Shown here: piece by piece, positions 50,304 through 58,846 of the stretch
Numbering within the stretch: position 1 is the first letter of the stretch
How the letters are laid out: each line of letters starts with the position of its first letter
Assembly: GCF_030209355.1 (NCBI RefSeq)
Contig: NZ_JARVSF010000008.1
Coordinates: forward strand, 390,854-454,853
DNA from: Pseudarthrobacter sp. fls2-241-R2A-127
GTDB lineage: Bacteria; Actinomycetota; Actinomycetes; Actinomycetales; Micrococcaceae
DNA length: 64,000 bases
Direction of reading: 5' to 3'
Position numbers and translations under genes: made by a program
Notes under the pieces: model-generated
The model's database searches: none
What the model was told of the DNA's origin: nothing
Seen by the model: only the letters and a program-made list of their open reading frames with translations

Positions 50304-51206
50304 ATGACCACTCAAACGCTCCCGACCCGCAAAGCCCTGGACTGGCACCGTATCGGTGCATGGGCTGTCATCGCCGTCGCACTGGCCGTTACCATCTTCC
50401 CGTTCCTCTGGATGCTCCGCACGGCCCTCTCCAGCAACCACTCGCTGGCCTCCAACTCTGCCAACCTCCTGCCGGCTGACTTCTCCTGGGGCGCATTCAA
50501 GCGTGTCTTTGGAATGCAAACGACAGAGGAGGCCATCGCCGAAGGCGGTTCCGGGGCAGCCATCGACTTCTGGCTGTACCTGCGCAACTCAATACTTTTT
50601 TCCACCGTGACTACCGCGGGCCAAGTGTTGTTCAGTGCGATGGCCGCCTACGCTTTTGCCCGGCTCCGCTGGCCCGGCCGTGACGCGGTCTTCTCCGTAT
50701 TTCTGGCCACCATGATGATCCCGGGGATCTTCACCGCGCTGCCCAACTTCCTCATGGTCAAGAACCTTGGCCTGCTCAACACTTTCGCCGGGCTGACACT
50801 GCCATACCTGTTCATGTCCGCGTTCGCCATTTTCTTCCTGCGCCAGTTCTTGCTCAGCATGTCCCGGGAAGTAGAGGAAGCAGCAATGCTCGACGGCGCC
50901 AAGCACGGCCGCATCTTCTTCCAGATCGTCCTGCCCAACGCCGCCGCGCCCGTGGCCACCCTCGCGCTGCTGACATTCATTGGCCAATGGAACGAATACT
51001 TCTGGCCGCTGCTCGTCGGCAACGACGAAAGTATCCGCGTCCTCACCGTGGGCCTTAGCGTCTTCAAGTCCCAGTCCCCCCAGGGCGCCCCCGACTGGTC
51101 CGGACTCATGGCCGCCACCATCGTCGCGGCCGTGCCCATCCTCATCCTCTTCCTCGCCTTCGGCAAGAAAGTGGTCAACTCCATCGGGTTCTCCGGCATC
51201 AAATAA
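50304..51206 (+). CDS. ABC sugar permease, MalG type (alpha-galactoside importer)
   Basis: A 300-residue CUT1 permease with six hydrophobic segments and the EAA loop EEAAMLDGAKHGRIFFQIVLP. The C-terminus KKVVNSIGFSGIK is typical of the MalG type. It starts 11 bases after the partner permease stop. A roughly 40-residue extracytoplasmic segment (SWGAFKRVFGMQTTEEAIAEGG) between helices one and two is longer than in the two other MalG-type proteins of this window. Confidence 0.9.
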   Translation: MTTQTLPTRKALDWHRIGAWAVIAVALAVTIFPFLWMLRTALSSNHSLASNSANLLPADFSWGAFKRVFGMQTTEEAIAEGGSGAAIDFWLYLRNSILFSTVTTAGQVLFSAMAAYAFARLRWPGRDAVFSVFLATMMIPGIFTALPNFLMVKNLGLLNTFAGLTLPYLFMSAFAIFFLRQFLLSMSREVEEAAMLDGAKHGRIFFQIVLPNAAAPVATLALLTFIGQWNEYFWPLLVGNDESIRVLTVGLSVFKSQSPQGAPDWSGLMAATIVAAVPILILFLAFGKKVVNSIGFSGIK

Positions 51207-51281
51207 CGTCCCCTGACCCCAGCTAAGTCCTCCTCAACACCATCCCTGAGGCAACCTCATGCCCAATTCGAAAGGTCCATC

Positions 51282-52619
51282 ATGAAGAAATCCCTCGGCG
51301 CCGTTGCTGCCGCCGCAGCCATCGCCATCTCTCTCTCCGCCTGCGGCGGCGGATCCACCTCCACCGAGGCCAAGGGTGAAATCAATTATTGGCTGTGGGA
51401 TGCCAATCAGTTGCCCGCATACCAGCAGTGCGCGGACGACTTCACCAAAGCCAACCCGGACATCAAGGTCAAAGTAACCCAGCGCGGCTGGGGCGACTAC
51501 TGGACCACACTCACCAACGGGTTCGTCGCGGGAAACGCCCCGGACGTCTTCGCCGACCACCTGTCCAAATACCCGGAATTGGCCGCCAAGAAGCAGCTGC
51601 TGACCCTCGACGACGCCGTAGCCAAGGATCACGTCGATCTTTCGATCTACAACAAGGGCCTCGCCGATCTCTGGGTGGGCCAGGACGGCAAGCGCTACGG
51701 CCTTCCCAAGGACTGGGACACCGTAGGCCTCTTCTACAACAAGGCCATGACCGACGCCGCCGGCATCACCCCTGAGCAGATGGCCAAGCTGGACTGGAAC
51801 CCCCAGGATGGCGGCAGCTACGAAAAGGCCATCGCCCACCTGACCGTGGACAAGAACGGCAAACGCGGCGACGAAGCCGGCTTCGATAAGAACAACGTGG
51901 CCGTCTACGGCCTGGGGTTGGAGTCCTCGGGCTCGGGCCAGGGCCAGACCCAGTGGAGCTTCCTGACGGCCACCACCGGCTGGACCCACACGGACAAGAA
52001 CCCCTGGGGTACCAAATTCAACTACGACGACCCCCGGTTCCAGGACACCATCAACTGGTGGGCAGGGCTGGCGGACAAGGGCTACATGCCCAAACTGGAA
52101 ACAACGGTAGGCGCCAGCATGCAGGACAACTTTGGCGCCGGGAAGGCCGCGATCAACACCGCGGGAGACTGGACGATCGGTCAATACACCAGCTACAAGG
52201 GCATCGAGACCGGCATCGCACCCACCCCGACAGGACCTAACGGCAAGCGCGCTTCCATGTTCAACGGCCTGGCCGACTCCATCTGGGCCGGTACCAAGAA
52301 CCCGGCAGCATCCGTCAAATGGGTCGAGTACCTCGCCTCCTCAGCCTGCCAGGACGTCGTCGCGGCCAAGGGAGTCGTTTTTCCCGCCATCAAGTCCTCC
52401 ACCGACAAGGCAGCCGCGGCTTTCAAAGCCAAGGGCGTCGACGTCACCCCCTTCACCCAACAGGTGGAGGACGGAACGACGTTCCTCTTCCCGATCGCGG
52501 ACAAGGCCGCCAAAGTGGACGGCATCATGAACCCTGCCATGGACGCAGTCGTCTCAGGCAAGGCCCCGGCCAGTTCCCTCACCCAGGCCAACGAAAAGGT
52601 CAACGCCCTCTTCAAGTAA
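51282..52619 (+). CDS. ABC sugar-binding lipoprotein (alpha-galactoside importer)
   Basis: A 445-residue binding protein with a lipoprotein signal ending LSAC and Cys21. The mature part starts INYWLWDANQLPAYQQCADDF and contains GKRYGLPKDWDTVGLFYNKAM, typical of CUT1 sugar binders. Several aromatic residues (WGDYW, WNPQDGGSY, WAGLADKGY) are suited to stacking on sugar rings. It follows the permeases with a 75-base gap. A 16-bp perfect hairpin lies just after its stop and precedes the GH36 gene. Confidence 0.9.
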   Translation: MKKSLGAVAAAAAIAISLSACGGGSTSTEAKGEINYWLWDANQLPAYQQCADDFTKANPDIKVKVTQRGWGDYWTTLTNGFVAGNAPDVFADHLSKYPELAAKKQLLTLDDAVAKDHVDLSIYNKGLADLWVGQDGKRYGLPKDWDTVGLFYNKAMTDAAGITPEQMAKLDWNPQDGGSYEKAIAHLTVDKNGKRGDEAGFDKNNVAVYGLGLESSGSGQGQTQWSFLTATTGWTHTDKNPWGTKFNYDDPRFQDTINWWAGLADKGYMPKLETTVGASMQDNFGAGKAAINTAGDWTIGQYTSYKGIETGIAPTPTGPNGKRASMFNGLADSIWAGTKNPAASVKWVEYLASSACQDVVAAKGVVFPAIKSSTDKAAAAFKAKGVDVTPFTQQVEDGTTFLFPIADKAAKVDGIMNPAMDAVVSGKAPASSLTQANEKVNALFK

Positions 52620-52635
52620 GGCCATCCGCCATACC

Positions 52636-52677
52636 GGCTGCGCGCCGCGGGCATCGTCTTCCCCGCGGCGCGCAGCC
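52636..52677 (+). other. 16-bp perfect hairpin after the binding-protein gene
   Basis: GGCTGCGCGCCGCGGG (52636-52651) pairs exactly with CCCGCGGCGCGCAGCC (52662-52677) around a 10-base loop. It starts 17 bases after the stop codon. Without a U-tract it likely acts as a partial terminator or 3' stabiliser between the binding-protein and GH36 genes. Confidence 0.8.
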
Positions 52678-52713
52678 CACCCCTTACGTCACCACCCGCA
52701 AAGGACGTCATTT

Positions 52714-54909
52714 ATGGACCCGCTCCACCTCCGTTCCGCCGGCACCAGCCTGGTGATCAGCTTCGACAGCGGAGAGGCTGAGATCATCCACTGGGGCGCT
52801 GACCTTGGCATCACGCTGCCGGACCTCGCCATCCTCACAGCCGCTATCCCGCCCTCATCCATCGATGCCACCGTACCCACAGGTCTCCTGCCCCAGGCCT
52901 CATCCGGTTGGCGCGGCAGGCCTGCCCTCCGCGGGCACCGCATCACCGACGGCGTCTCCGGCCTTGACTTCTCAGCCCGTCTCCGCGTCCTCACTGCCAG
53001 CGCCGAAGGCAACTCCGCTGTCATCGTCCAGTCCGACCCCGACGCCGGCCTCACCGTATCCTCCACCCTCGCCATGCACGACGGCGGCCTGCTGGATTTG
53101 CGGCACACCGTCACCAACGACGCCAACACGCCATACCAAGTCGACGAACTGGCAACAGTCCTCCCCGTGGCACCCGACGCCGTCGAACTCCTTGACCTGA
53201 CCGGCCGCTGGTGCCGGGAACGCCACCCGCAGCGCCGCCCGATCCAGCAGGGCACCTGGGTCCGCACCGGCCGGCACGGCCGCACCGGGCACGACTCCTC
53301 CCTGCTCTTCGCCGCCGGCACCACCGGTTTCGGCAACAGGCGCGGGCAGGTCTGGGCCACCCATTTGGCCTGGAGTGGCAACCACGAGCAGTTCTCGGAC
53401 AGCATCGGTGACGGCCGCACCATGATCGGCGGCTCCGAGCTCCTGGGCCCGGCCGAGGTCATCCTTGCACCCGGAGAGAGTTACACCACTCCGGCCCTGT
53501 TCGCCGCCTACTCGAACCGCGGCCTGGACGGCATCAGCGAGGCTTTCTACAGCTGGTTCCGCTCCCGCCCCCACCATGTACTGCCGACGGCAAGCGCCGG
53601 CCTGCCCGCTGGAAAGCCCCGGCCGGTTGTGCTGAATGTATGGGAAGCGGTCTACTTCGACCACAACCTGGCCACCCTGATCGAACTGGCCGAGTCCGCC
53701 GCGGACCTTGGTGTTGAGCGTTTTGTGCTCGACGACGGCTGGTTCCGCGGACGCCGGGACGACCGGGCCGGGCTGGGCGACTGGTACGTCGACGAAACAC
53801 TCTGGCCCGACGGCCTCACCCCGCTGATCGACGCCGTGACTTCCCGTGGCATGGAGTTTGGCCTCTGGGTGGAACCGGAAATGGTGAACCTCGACTCCGA
53901 CGTCGTCCGCGCGCATCCCGAATGGATTGTTGGGCCGGCCGTCCGGAGTTACAAGGACGGCGGCCGCCTTCCGCTCGAATGGCGGCAGCAGCATGTCATC
54001 GACCTCGTCAACCCCGACGCGTGGCAGTACATCTACGACTGCGTGGATGCGCTGCTGCGCGAAAACAACATCAGCTACCTCAAGTGGGACCAAAACCGCG
54101 ACCTGCTCGAACACGGGCACGCCGGCCGCTCCTCCGTCCACGAACAGACCCTCGTCGCCTACCGGCTGTTTGATGAACTCCGTAAGGCGCATCCCGGAGT
54201 CGAAATTGAAAGCTGCTCCTCAGGGGGCGCCCGCGTGGACCTGGGCATCCTGGAGCGGACCGACCGCATTTGGGCCTCGGACTGCAACGATGCGCTGGAG
54301 CGCCAGTCCATCCAGCGTTGGACCGGCGTCGTGGTGCCGCCGGAGCTGGTGGGCAGCCACATCGGCCCAACCACCTCGCACACCACGGCACGCACCCACG
54401 ACCTGTCATTCCGCGCGATCACCGCCCTGTTCGGGCACTTCGGCATGGAATGGGATGTCCGGAGCGTTGAGGGCGCTGAAAGGGAAGAACTCAAGCGCTT
54501 CGTTGCCCTCTACAAAGAGCACCGGAACCTCATCCACTCCGGGCGTATGGTGCGGGCCGACGTCCCCGATGACTCACTGATGCTTCACGGCGTAGTTGCT
54601 GGTGACGGTTCCGTTGTCGCGGGTGCGACGGCGGCGCTTCTTGCCCTAGTCAGCACGCGCACCGCCTTCGCGGAACAACCGGGACGGATCTCCATACCCG
54701 GCCTCGAGCCGGACCGAGAGTACCGCGTGGAGGCCGTCTTCCCTGTTCCGGGTGACGCGGACTATTCGCACACGTTCACGCAGGTCCGCCCCCCGGCGTG
54801 GCTGGCGGACGGCGCCGTAGCCAACGGACGGTTCCTTGCAGAGGTCGGTCTGCCCATGCCCGCCCTCAACCCGGAACACGCACTGCTGCTGAATTTCACC
54901 GCACTGTAG
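52714..54909 (+). CDS. GH36 alpha-galactosidase
   Basis: A 731-residue cytoplasmic enzyme that releases alpha-linked galactose from raffinose-type oligosaccharides or melibiose. An N-terminal beta-sandwich leads to a TIM barrel with FVLDDGWFRGRRDDRAGLGDW and GLWVEPEMVNLDSD. The nucleophile Asp459 is in YLKWDQNRD, and the CSSGGARVDLG motif is followed by SDCND (522-526) carrying the acid/base Asp. A C-terminal beta domain follows. The order and length fit the large GH36 subgroup. It has no signal peptide, so substrates come through the ABC transporter encoded upstream. It ends the operon before a strong terminator. Confidence 0.93.
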   Translation: MDPLHLRSAGTSLVISFDSGEAEIIHWGADLGITLPDLAILTAAIPPSSIDATVPTGLLPQASSGWRGRPALRGHRITDGVSGLDFSARLRVLTASAEGNSAVIVQSDPDAGLTVSSTLAMHDGGLLDLRHTVTNDANTPYQVDELATVLPVAPDAVELLDLTGRWCRERHPQRRPIQQGTWVRTGRHGRTGHDSSLLFAAGTTGFGNRRGQVWATHLAWSGNHEQFSDSIGDGRTMIGGSELLGPAEVILAPGESYTTPALFAAYSNRGLDGISEAFYSWFRSRPHHVLPTASAGLPAGKPRPVVLNVWEAVYFDHNLATLIELAESAADLGVERFVLDDGWFRGRRDDRAGLGDWYVDETLWPDGLTPLIDAVTSRGMEFGLWVEPEMVNLDSDVVRAHPEWIVGPAVRSYKDGGRLPLEWRQQHVIDLVNPDAWQYIYDCVDALLRENNISYLKWDQNRDLLEHGHAGRSSVHEQTLVAYRLFDELRKAHPGVEIESCSSGGARVDLGILERTDRIWASDCNDALERQSIQRWTGVVVPPELVGSHIGPTTSHTTARTHDLSFRAITALFGHFGMEWDVRSVEGAEREELKRFVALYKEHRNLIHSGRMVRADVPDDSLMLHGVVAGDGSVVAGATAALLALVSTRTAFAEQPGRISIPGLEPDREYRVEAVFPVPGDADYSHTFTQVRPPAWLADGAVANGRFLAEVGLPMPALNPEHALLLNFTAL

Positions 54910-54921
54910 CAACGGAAGGGC

Positions 54922-54970
54922 CTGCCCCGCCGCTCCCCTGCTCTCCGCAGCAGCGGAAGCGGCGGGGCAG
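54922..54970 (+). terminator. Two-tier hairpin terminator of the GH36 operon
   Basis: CTGCCCCGCCGCT pairs exactly with AGCGGCGGGGCAG (13 bp). An inner CTGCT/AGCAG stem lies in its loop. It begins 12 bases after the GH36 stop. Confidence 0.75.
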
Positions 54971-54995
54971 CCTGCTCGGTACACAAAGGGAATCC

Positions 54996-55150
54996 ATGAA
55001 CGTTCTGGTCACTGGCGGCACCGCTTTAGAAGGCTGCCAAAGTTGACGGCGCCATGAAGCGCGCCATGGACGCAGCAGATATCTCGCCGGAATTCTGTAG
55101 ATCGACATCGCGGAGGTCATGTCGCCCCCGCCCCCCCGGCGCATGAATAG
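54996..55150 (+). pseudogene. Short-chain dehydrogenase/epimerase remnant with internal deletion
   Basis: A normal-looking start with ribosome site AAAGGGA encodes MNVLVTGGTA, the first strand and glycine motif of an SDR/GalE-type protein. After about 12 residues the similarity stops. A second piece around 55046-55150 reads VDGAMKRAMDAADISPEF and, in the next frame, DIAEVMSPPPPRRMNRYR. This resembles the C-terminal end of SDR oxidoreductases. A large internal deletion plus frameshift is the simplest explanation. The identification is tentative because both pieces are short. Confidence 0.45.
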
Positions 55151-55296
55151 GTATAGGCCAACTCCGGCCTCCCAACAAAACCGGAACGAGGACGCTCATA
55201 TTGCCAGCTCATCAGTCGGAAGACCCAACAGCCACGGGCTGAGACCCGCTGCTACCGCCCAAACTGGCGGCATATGTGACAGACATGGCATAAGGA

Positions 55297-55323
55297 AGCG
55301 GGGCGTGCTCTATTCACGCCCCG
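55297..55323 (-). terminator. Terminator of the acid-sugar operon
   Basis: GCGGGGCGTG and CACGCCCCGC form an exact 10-bp stem with a 7-base loop. It lies 25 bases past the KdgT-like stop, and TTCCTTATG follows on the minus strand. Confidence 0.8.
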
Positions 55324-55348
55324 CCTCCATACTTTGACCTGGCAAGAT

Positions 55349-56380
55349 TCAGTTCTGGGGTTCTACTGCGTGGTTGGGGAAGATGGTCTTCTCTTCGGCG
55401 GCGTTGTCTTCGTTGTCCTGGATGCCGGCCTTTTTTTGCACCCTCTTTGCCCATGCTGAGGTCACGATCGGGCAGAGCACAGCGGACACGACGACTGATG
55501 CTGCCACGAGGACGGTGGCGTGGTCGGCGGCCGGGGCGTAGACGGGGTTGGCTGTGGCGATGATGGCGGGGACGAGGGCTGCGTTGCCGGCCGTGGTTGC
55601 TGCAGCGAGGCCGGCGACACCGTCGCCGCCGGTGAGTTTGTCGGCGAGGAGGAGCACTGCTCCGCCGACGAAGACCACGAAAAGGCCGAGGACGATGCCG
55701 AGCAGGCCTGCTTCAACGACGGCGTTGAGGTTGATGGTCAGGCCGAGGGCCAGGCCCAGGAACGGCACCATCGCCGGCACCAGTGGCGCGAGGAGATTCC
55801 TCATGTTCTTGTCGAGGTTCCCGAGGAGCATCCCCAGGGCCAGGGGCAGGATGGCGCCGACGAGTGCCTGCCAGGGGAAGGCTGACAGGCCGGCGATGCC
55901 CAGGGTGACCATGGTCAGGAAGGGGCCTGATTCCAGGGACAGGATGGAGTAGGCGCCGGCGTCGCGTTTGCGCCCGTACTGTCCCATGAGGGAGATGTAA
56001 AGTCCGCCGTCGGTGTCGTTCAGCGCAGCGACGAGTGCGAGGGTGGACAGGCCGGCGAGGATTCCGGAGTCGATGGGGGCCTCGCCGAGGAAGCGGCCGG
56101 CGATGACGCCGATGAGGATCGCGAAGAGTATTTTGGAGCCGAGGAGCACGCCGCCCTTTTTGAGGATGTAGGGCGTTGATTTGACCTCGAGCGTGGCGCC
56201 GAGGCAAACAAAGAACACGGCCAGCAGCGGCGCCAGGCCGGTGAAGAAGGCTCCTGTAAAGGATCCGAAGAACTTGCCTGCGTCCGGGGCCAGGGTGTGA
56301 ATGACGGCGCCGATGCCGAGTGGCACGAGCATCATGCCGCCAGGGACCTTTTCCAGAGCCTTCTTGATGGGAATCGACAT
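55349..56380 (-). CDS. kdgT: 2-keto-3-deoxygluconate permease family transporter
   Basis: A 343-residue membrane protein with about ten helices and KdgT-family features: [21 protein letters not shown] at the start, [22 protein letters not shown], and [22 protein letters not shown]. Known members import 2-keto-3-deoxygluconate by proton symport. In this operon, with a DUF1537 kinase and a RuBisCO-like protein, it may import a branched or four-carbon sugar acid instead. TAGGAGAAATCA precedes the ATG. It is the last gene before a strong terminator. Confidence 0.87.
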   Translation of the reverse strand: MSIPIKKALEKVPGGMMLVPLGIGAVIHTLAPDAGKFFGSFTGAFFTGLAPLLAVFFVCLGATLEVKSTPYILKKGGVLLGSKILFAILIGVIAGRFLGEAPIDSGILAGLSTLALVAALNDTDGGLYISLMGQYGRKRDAGAYSILSLESGPFLTMVTLGIAGLSAFPWQALVGAILPLALGMLLGNLDKNMRNLLAPLVPAMVPFLGLALGLTINLNAVVEAGLLGIVLGLFVVFVGGAVLLLADKLTGGDGVAGLAAATTAGNAALVPAIIATANPVYAPAADHATVLVAASVVVSAVLCPIVTSAWAKRVQKKAGIQDNEDNAAEEKTIFPNHAVEPQN

Positions 56381-56450
56381 TGATTTCTCCTAGTGAATAG
56401 CTGTGTGGTGGGAACTGCTGTTCTGTCCGTCAGTTCCGTAGTTTGTAGGG

Positions 56451-57493
56451 TTAGCCGAGGCCAGGGATGAGCAGGACTTTGCAGGCGTCGCCGGTGAGGA
56501 GCTCCACGGCGTCGTCGATCTCGCTGAGCTTCTTGCGGTGGGTAATGAGCCAGTCGAGCTCGAGCTTTCCGGAGTCCAGCAGCAGCAGGCTCTGTTCCCA
56601 GGTTTCCCAGAGCCTGCGGCCGAAGATACCGCGCAGCGTGATGCCCTTTTTGTTGATGTCGGCGGCGATGTCGACCTCTGCTGGGCGGCTGGGGTGGCCG
56701 ACAGTGATGACGGTGGCTTCGCGGCGGACGGCTTCGAAGAGAGTGGTCAGGTGCCCGGGGCTCCGGAACATTCGAAGGCGACGTCGAATCCGCCGCGGCG
56801 GCCGGTGAGTTCGCGGCAGCGTTCAATAATTCCGTCGTTCGGGTGCAGGGCGGTGGCGCCGAGCTTTTCGGCTTGGGCGCGGCGGTAGGGGTTGGGGTCG
56901 ACGGCGATGACATGGGAGGCTCCCATGAGCAGTGCCAGGTTCACGACGACGAGGCCGACGGGGCCTGCGCCGCTGACGAGTACTGCCCGGCCGGCGATGG
57001 AGTAGTTGGCGCGCTGGATGGCGTGCACGGCGACGCCGGCGGCTTCGAGCAGGGCACCGGATTCGAGGGACAGGCCGGTGGGGAGCTTGACGCAGATGTC
57101 CTGGGGGACGGCGGCGTATTCGGCGAAGACGCCGTCGATGTGCATGCCGAGGATGCCGGTGCGTTCGCAGGTGTGGGCGTCACCGGTGCGGCAGGGAAAG
57201 CACTGACCGCAGGTCAGGTGGCTTTCGAGGGCGACCTGGTCGCCCACCTTCAGACCGGTGACTCCGGGGCCGACCTCAACGATGGTCCCGGCGCCTTCGT
57301 GGCCGAGGGTGACCGGGAGGTTGAGGTTGAAGGCCTGGGCGGAGGGGGTCCATTCGTAGAGTTCACGGTCGGTCCCGCACAGGGAGGCTGCGCCGACTTC
57401 GATGACGACGGAACCTTCTGTTGCCTTGGGGTCGCCGGCGTCGGTGACGTACTTGACTCCTCGTTCGGCTGCGTTCTTGACTACTGCCCGCAT
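56451..57493 (-). pseudogene. Zinc-dependent alcohol/polyol dehydrogenase, broken by a frameshift
   Basis: A medium-chain dehydrogenase split over two frames. From ATG 57493 the first part carries LCGTDRE and GHEGAG catalytic zinc ligands, the four-Cys structural zinc motif (CGQCFPCRTGDAHTC) and the Rossmann motif GAGPVGLVVVNLALLMG. It then stops at 56747 just after DVAFECSGAPGT. The rest (LTTLFEAVRREATVITVG to the end) continues in another frame to 56451. Adding one base near 56750-56762, in a CCCCGGG run, would restore a 347-residue protein. The two parts are otherwise intact, so the lesion is recent or a sequencing error. In context it would oxidise a sugar acid or polyol for the kinase. 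Confidence 0.85.
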
Positions 57494-57546
57494 TGGGGCC
57501 GCCTTTCGTTGGTTCTGGTGATGCGTGGAGGAAATTGTGTGGAGTG

Positions 57547-58845
57547 TCAGCTGGGGGTCTGGCCGGCGAAGCGGCGCAGGATGTCGGTGGGTCCTACCTG
57601 TCCGCCCTTGAGCAGGAGCCGGCATCCGCCGACCGCGGAAGCACCATCGGCCCGGAGGATGGGGCCGGCGGTGACAAAGTGGTCGGATACCCGGAGCTGC
57701 CTTACGCCCATGGCGATGAGTGCGTGGCTGGAGGTATCGCCACCACAGACGGCGAGGTCTCGGGTGAGCCCGGCATCGGCCATACGGGCAGCAATGCCGC
57801 CAATCAGGGTCCCGACGTAGCCGGCGTCCACTGGTGTGCTGGCCCCGTAGCGTGGGTCAGCCGCGCCGCGGGTGGTGTGAACGACGACGTTGCGCCCCGA
57901 CCGGAGGGCCGCTGAGACTTGCTTATCCAGTGCCGCAATCAGGGCTGGGTCATCACGCTGCAGCAGCTCGGCCGGGACCGGGACGTCCTCCCAGCCGTTG
58001 GAGGTTGCGTCGTTAATCTGCTCTGCCGTGGTGCTGGAGGCTGAGGCGCTGACGGCCAGCACCGGTCCCGATGGCTTCTGTTGGCCGGGCGTCCGTGCGG
58101 GCTGGTCGGAGACGCACCTGGCCAGGGCAGCCATGATGCCGCCGGATCCGACGACGATCGAGGAGCCGTGCCCGTGCTCTTCCCGGGTTAGTGCCTCTGC
58201 CACGGCGTCCATGTGGTGTTCGCCGACGGCGTCGATCACTAACGCTTGTGCGCCCGGTTCCCGCCTCCGGTCCGCCCAGGCGTCCTTGAAGGTTCCGTCG
58301 TCATAAGCCGGCAGTTGGATGGCCCCCGGTACTATCTCGTCGCCGAGCTGTTCGGCCAGGACCTGGCGCAGGTCCGCTTCAGACATGGGTGTGGAAGGGT
58401 GGCGGGACATGACCGGGTGGCGGTCCAACCGGTAGATCTGGCCGGCGTAGGTGGCGTAGTGGTTACTGAAGGCGGTGTAGCGGCCGAATGCGGGTTGGGC
58501 CGGGACTACCGGGATAGACCCATGCAGGGGGAACTGCTGGTGGAGCAGTTGGATACCGCGGCCGATGCTCCCGATGGTGGTGGAGCTGTCGAACGTGGAG
58601 CAGACCTTGTAGAGCAATACCTCGAGGTTCAGTGCGGCGATGCCTGCCAGGTCGCGGGTGACCAGGTTGTCGAAGGCCGTGCCGGACAGGGAGCGGGCAG
58701 GGCCGGCGAACCCGACGACGTCGGTATCCGTGGGCAGTGGGGCGTCCCCGATGACGAGGGCTGCTTCCAGTCCGTAGCGGTGGGCTTGGGCGAGGACATC
58801 GGCGGCTCCGGTGAGGTCGTCGGCGACGAAACCAAAGGTTGGCAT
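57547..58845 (-). CDS. DUF1537 four-carbon acid sugar kinase family protein (OtnK/OiaK-like)
   Basis: A 432-residue ATP-dependent kinase. The N-terminal substrate domain opens with FGFVADDLTGAADVLAQ, the DUF1537 signature. The C-terminal nucleotide-binding domain contains VVVHTTRGAADPRYG and DLAVCGGDTSSHALIAMGVRQL. Family members phosphorylate 3-oxo-tetronates, or 3-oxo-isoapionate (OiaK). Because the upstream gene encodes a RuBisCO-like protein, the OiaK role is favoured. ATG 58845 with AAAGGTG upstream is preferred to GTG 58854; the RuBisCO-like stop at 58847 lies between them, so translation is coupled. Confidence 0.85.
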   Translation of the reverse strand: MPTFGFVADDLTGAADVLAQAHRYGLEAALVIGDAPLPTDTDVVGFAGPARSLSGTAFDNLVTRDLAGIAALNLEVLLYKVCSTFDSSTTIGSIGRGIQLLHQQFPLHGSIPVVPAQPAFGRYTAFSNHYATYAGQIYRLDRHPVMSRHPSTPMSEADLRQVLAEQLGDEIVPGAIQLPAYDDGTFKDAWADRRREPGAQALVIDAVGEHHMDAVAEALTREEHGHGSSIVVGSGGIMAALARCVSDQPARTPGQQKPSGPVLAVSASASSTTAEQINDATSNGWEDVPVPAELLQRDDPALIAALDKQVSAALRSGRNVVVHTTRGAADPRYGASTPVDAGYVGTLIGGIAARMADAGLTRDLAVCGGDTSSHALIAMGVRQLRVSDHFVTAGPILRADGASAVGGCRLLLKGGQVGPTDILRRFAGQTPS

Positions 58846-58846
58846 C

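Noticed and set aside
52714..54909. Long minus-strand frame of 406 residues (52972-54192) opposite GH36
   Set aside because: Antisense shadow of the alpha-galactosidase with Gly/Val/Asp-rich translation and no domain.
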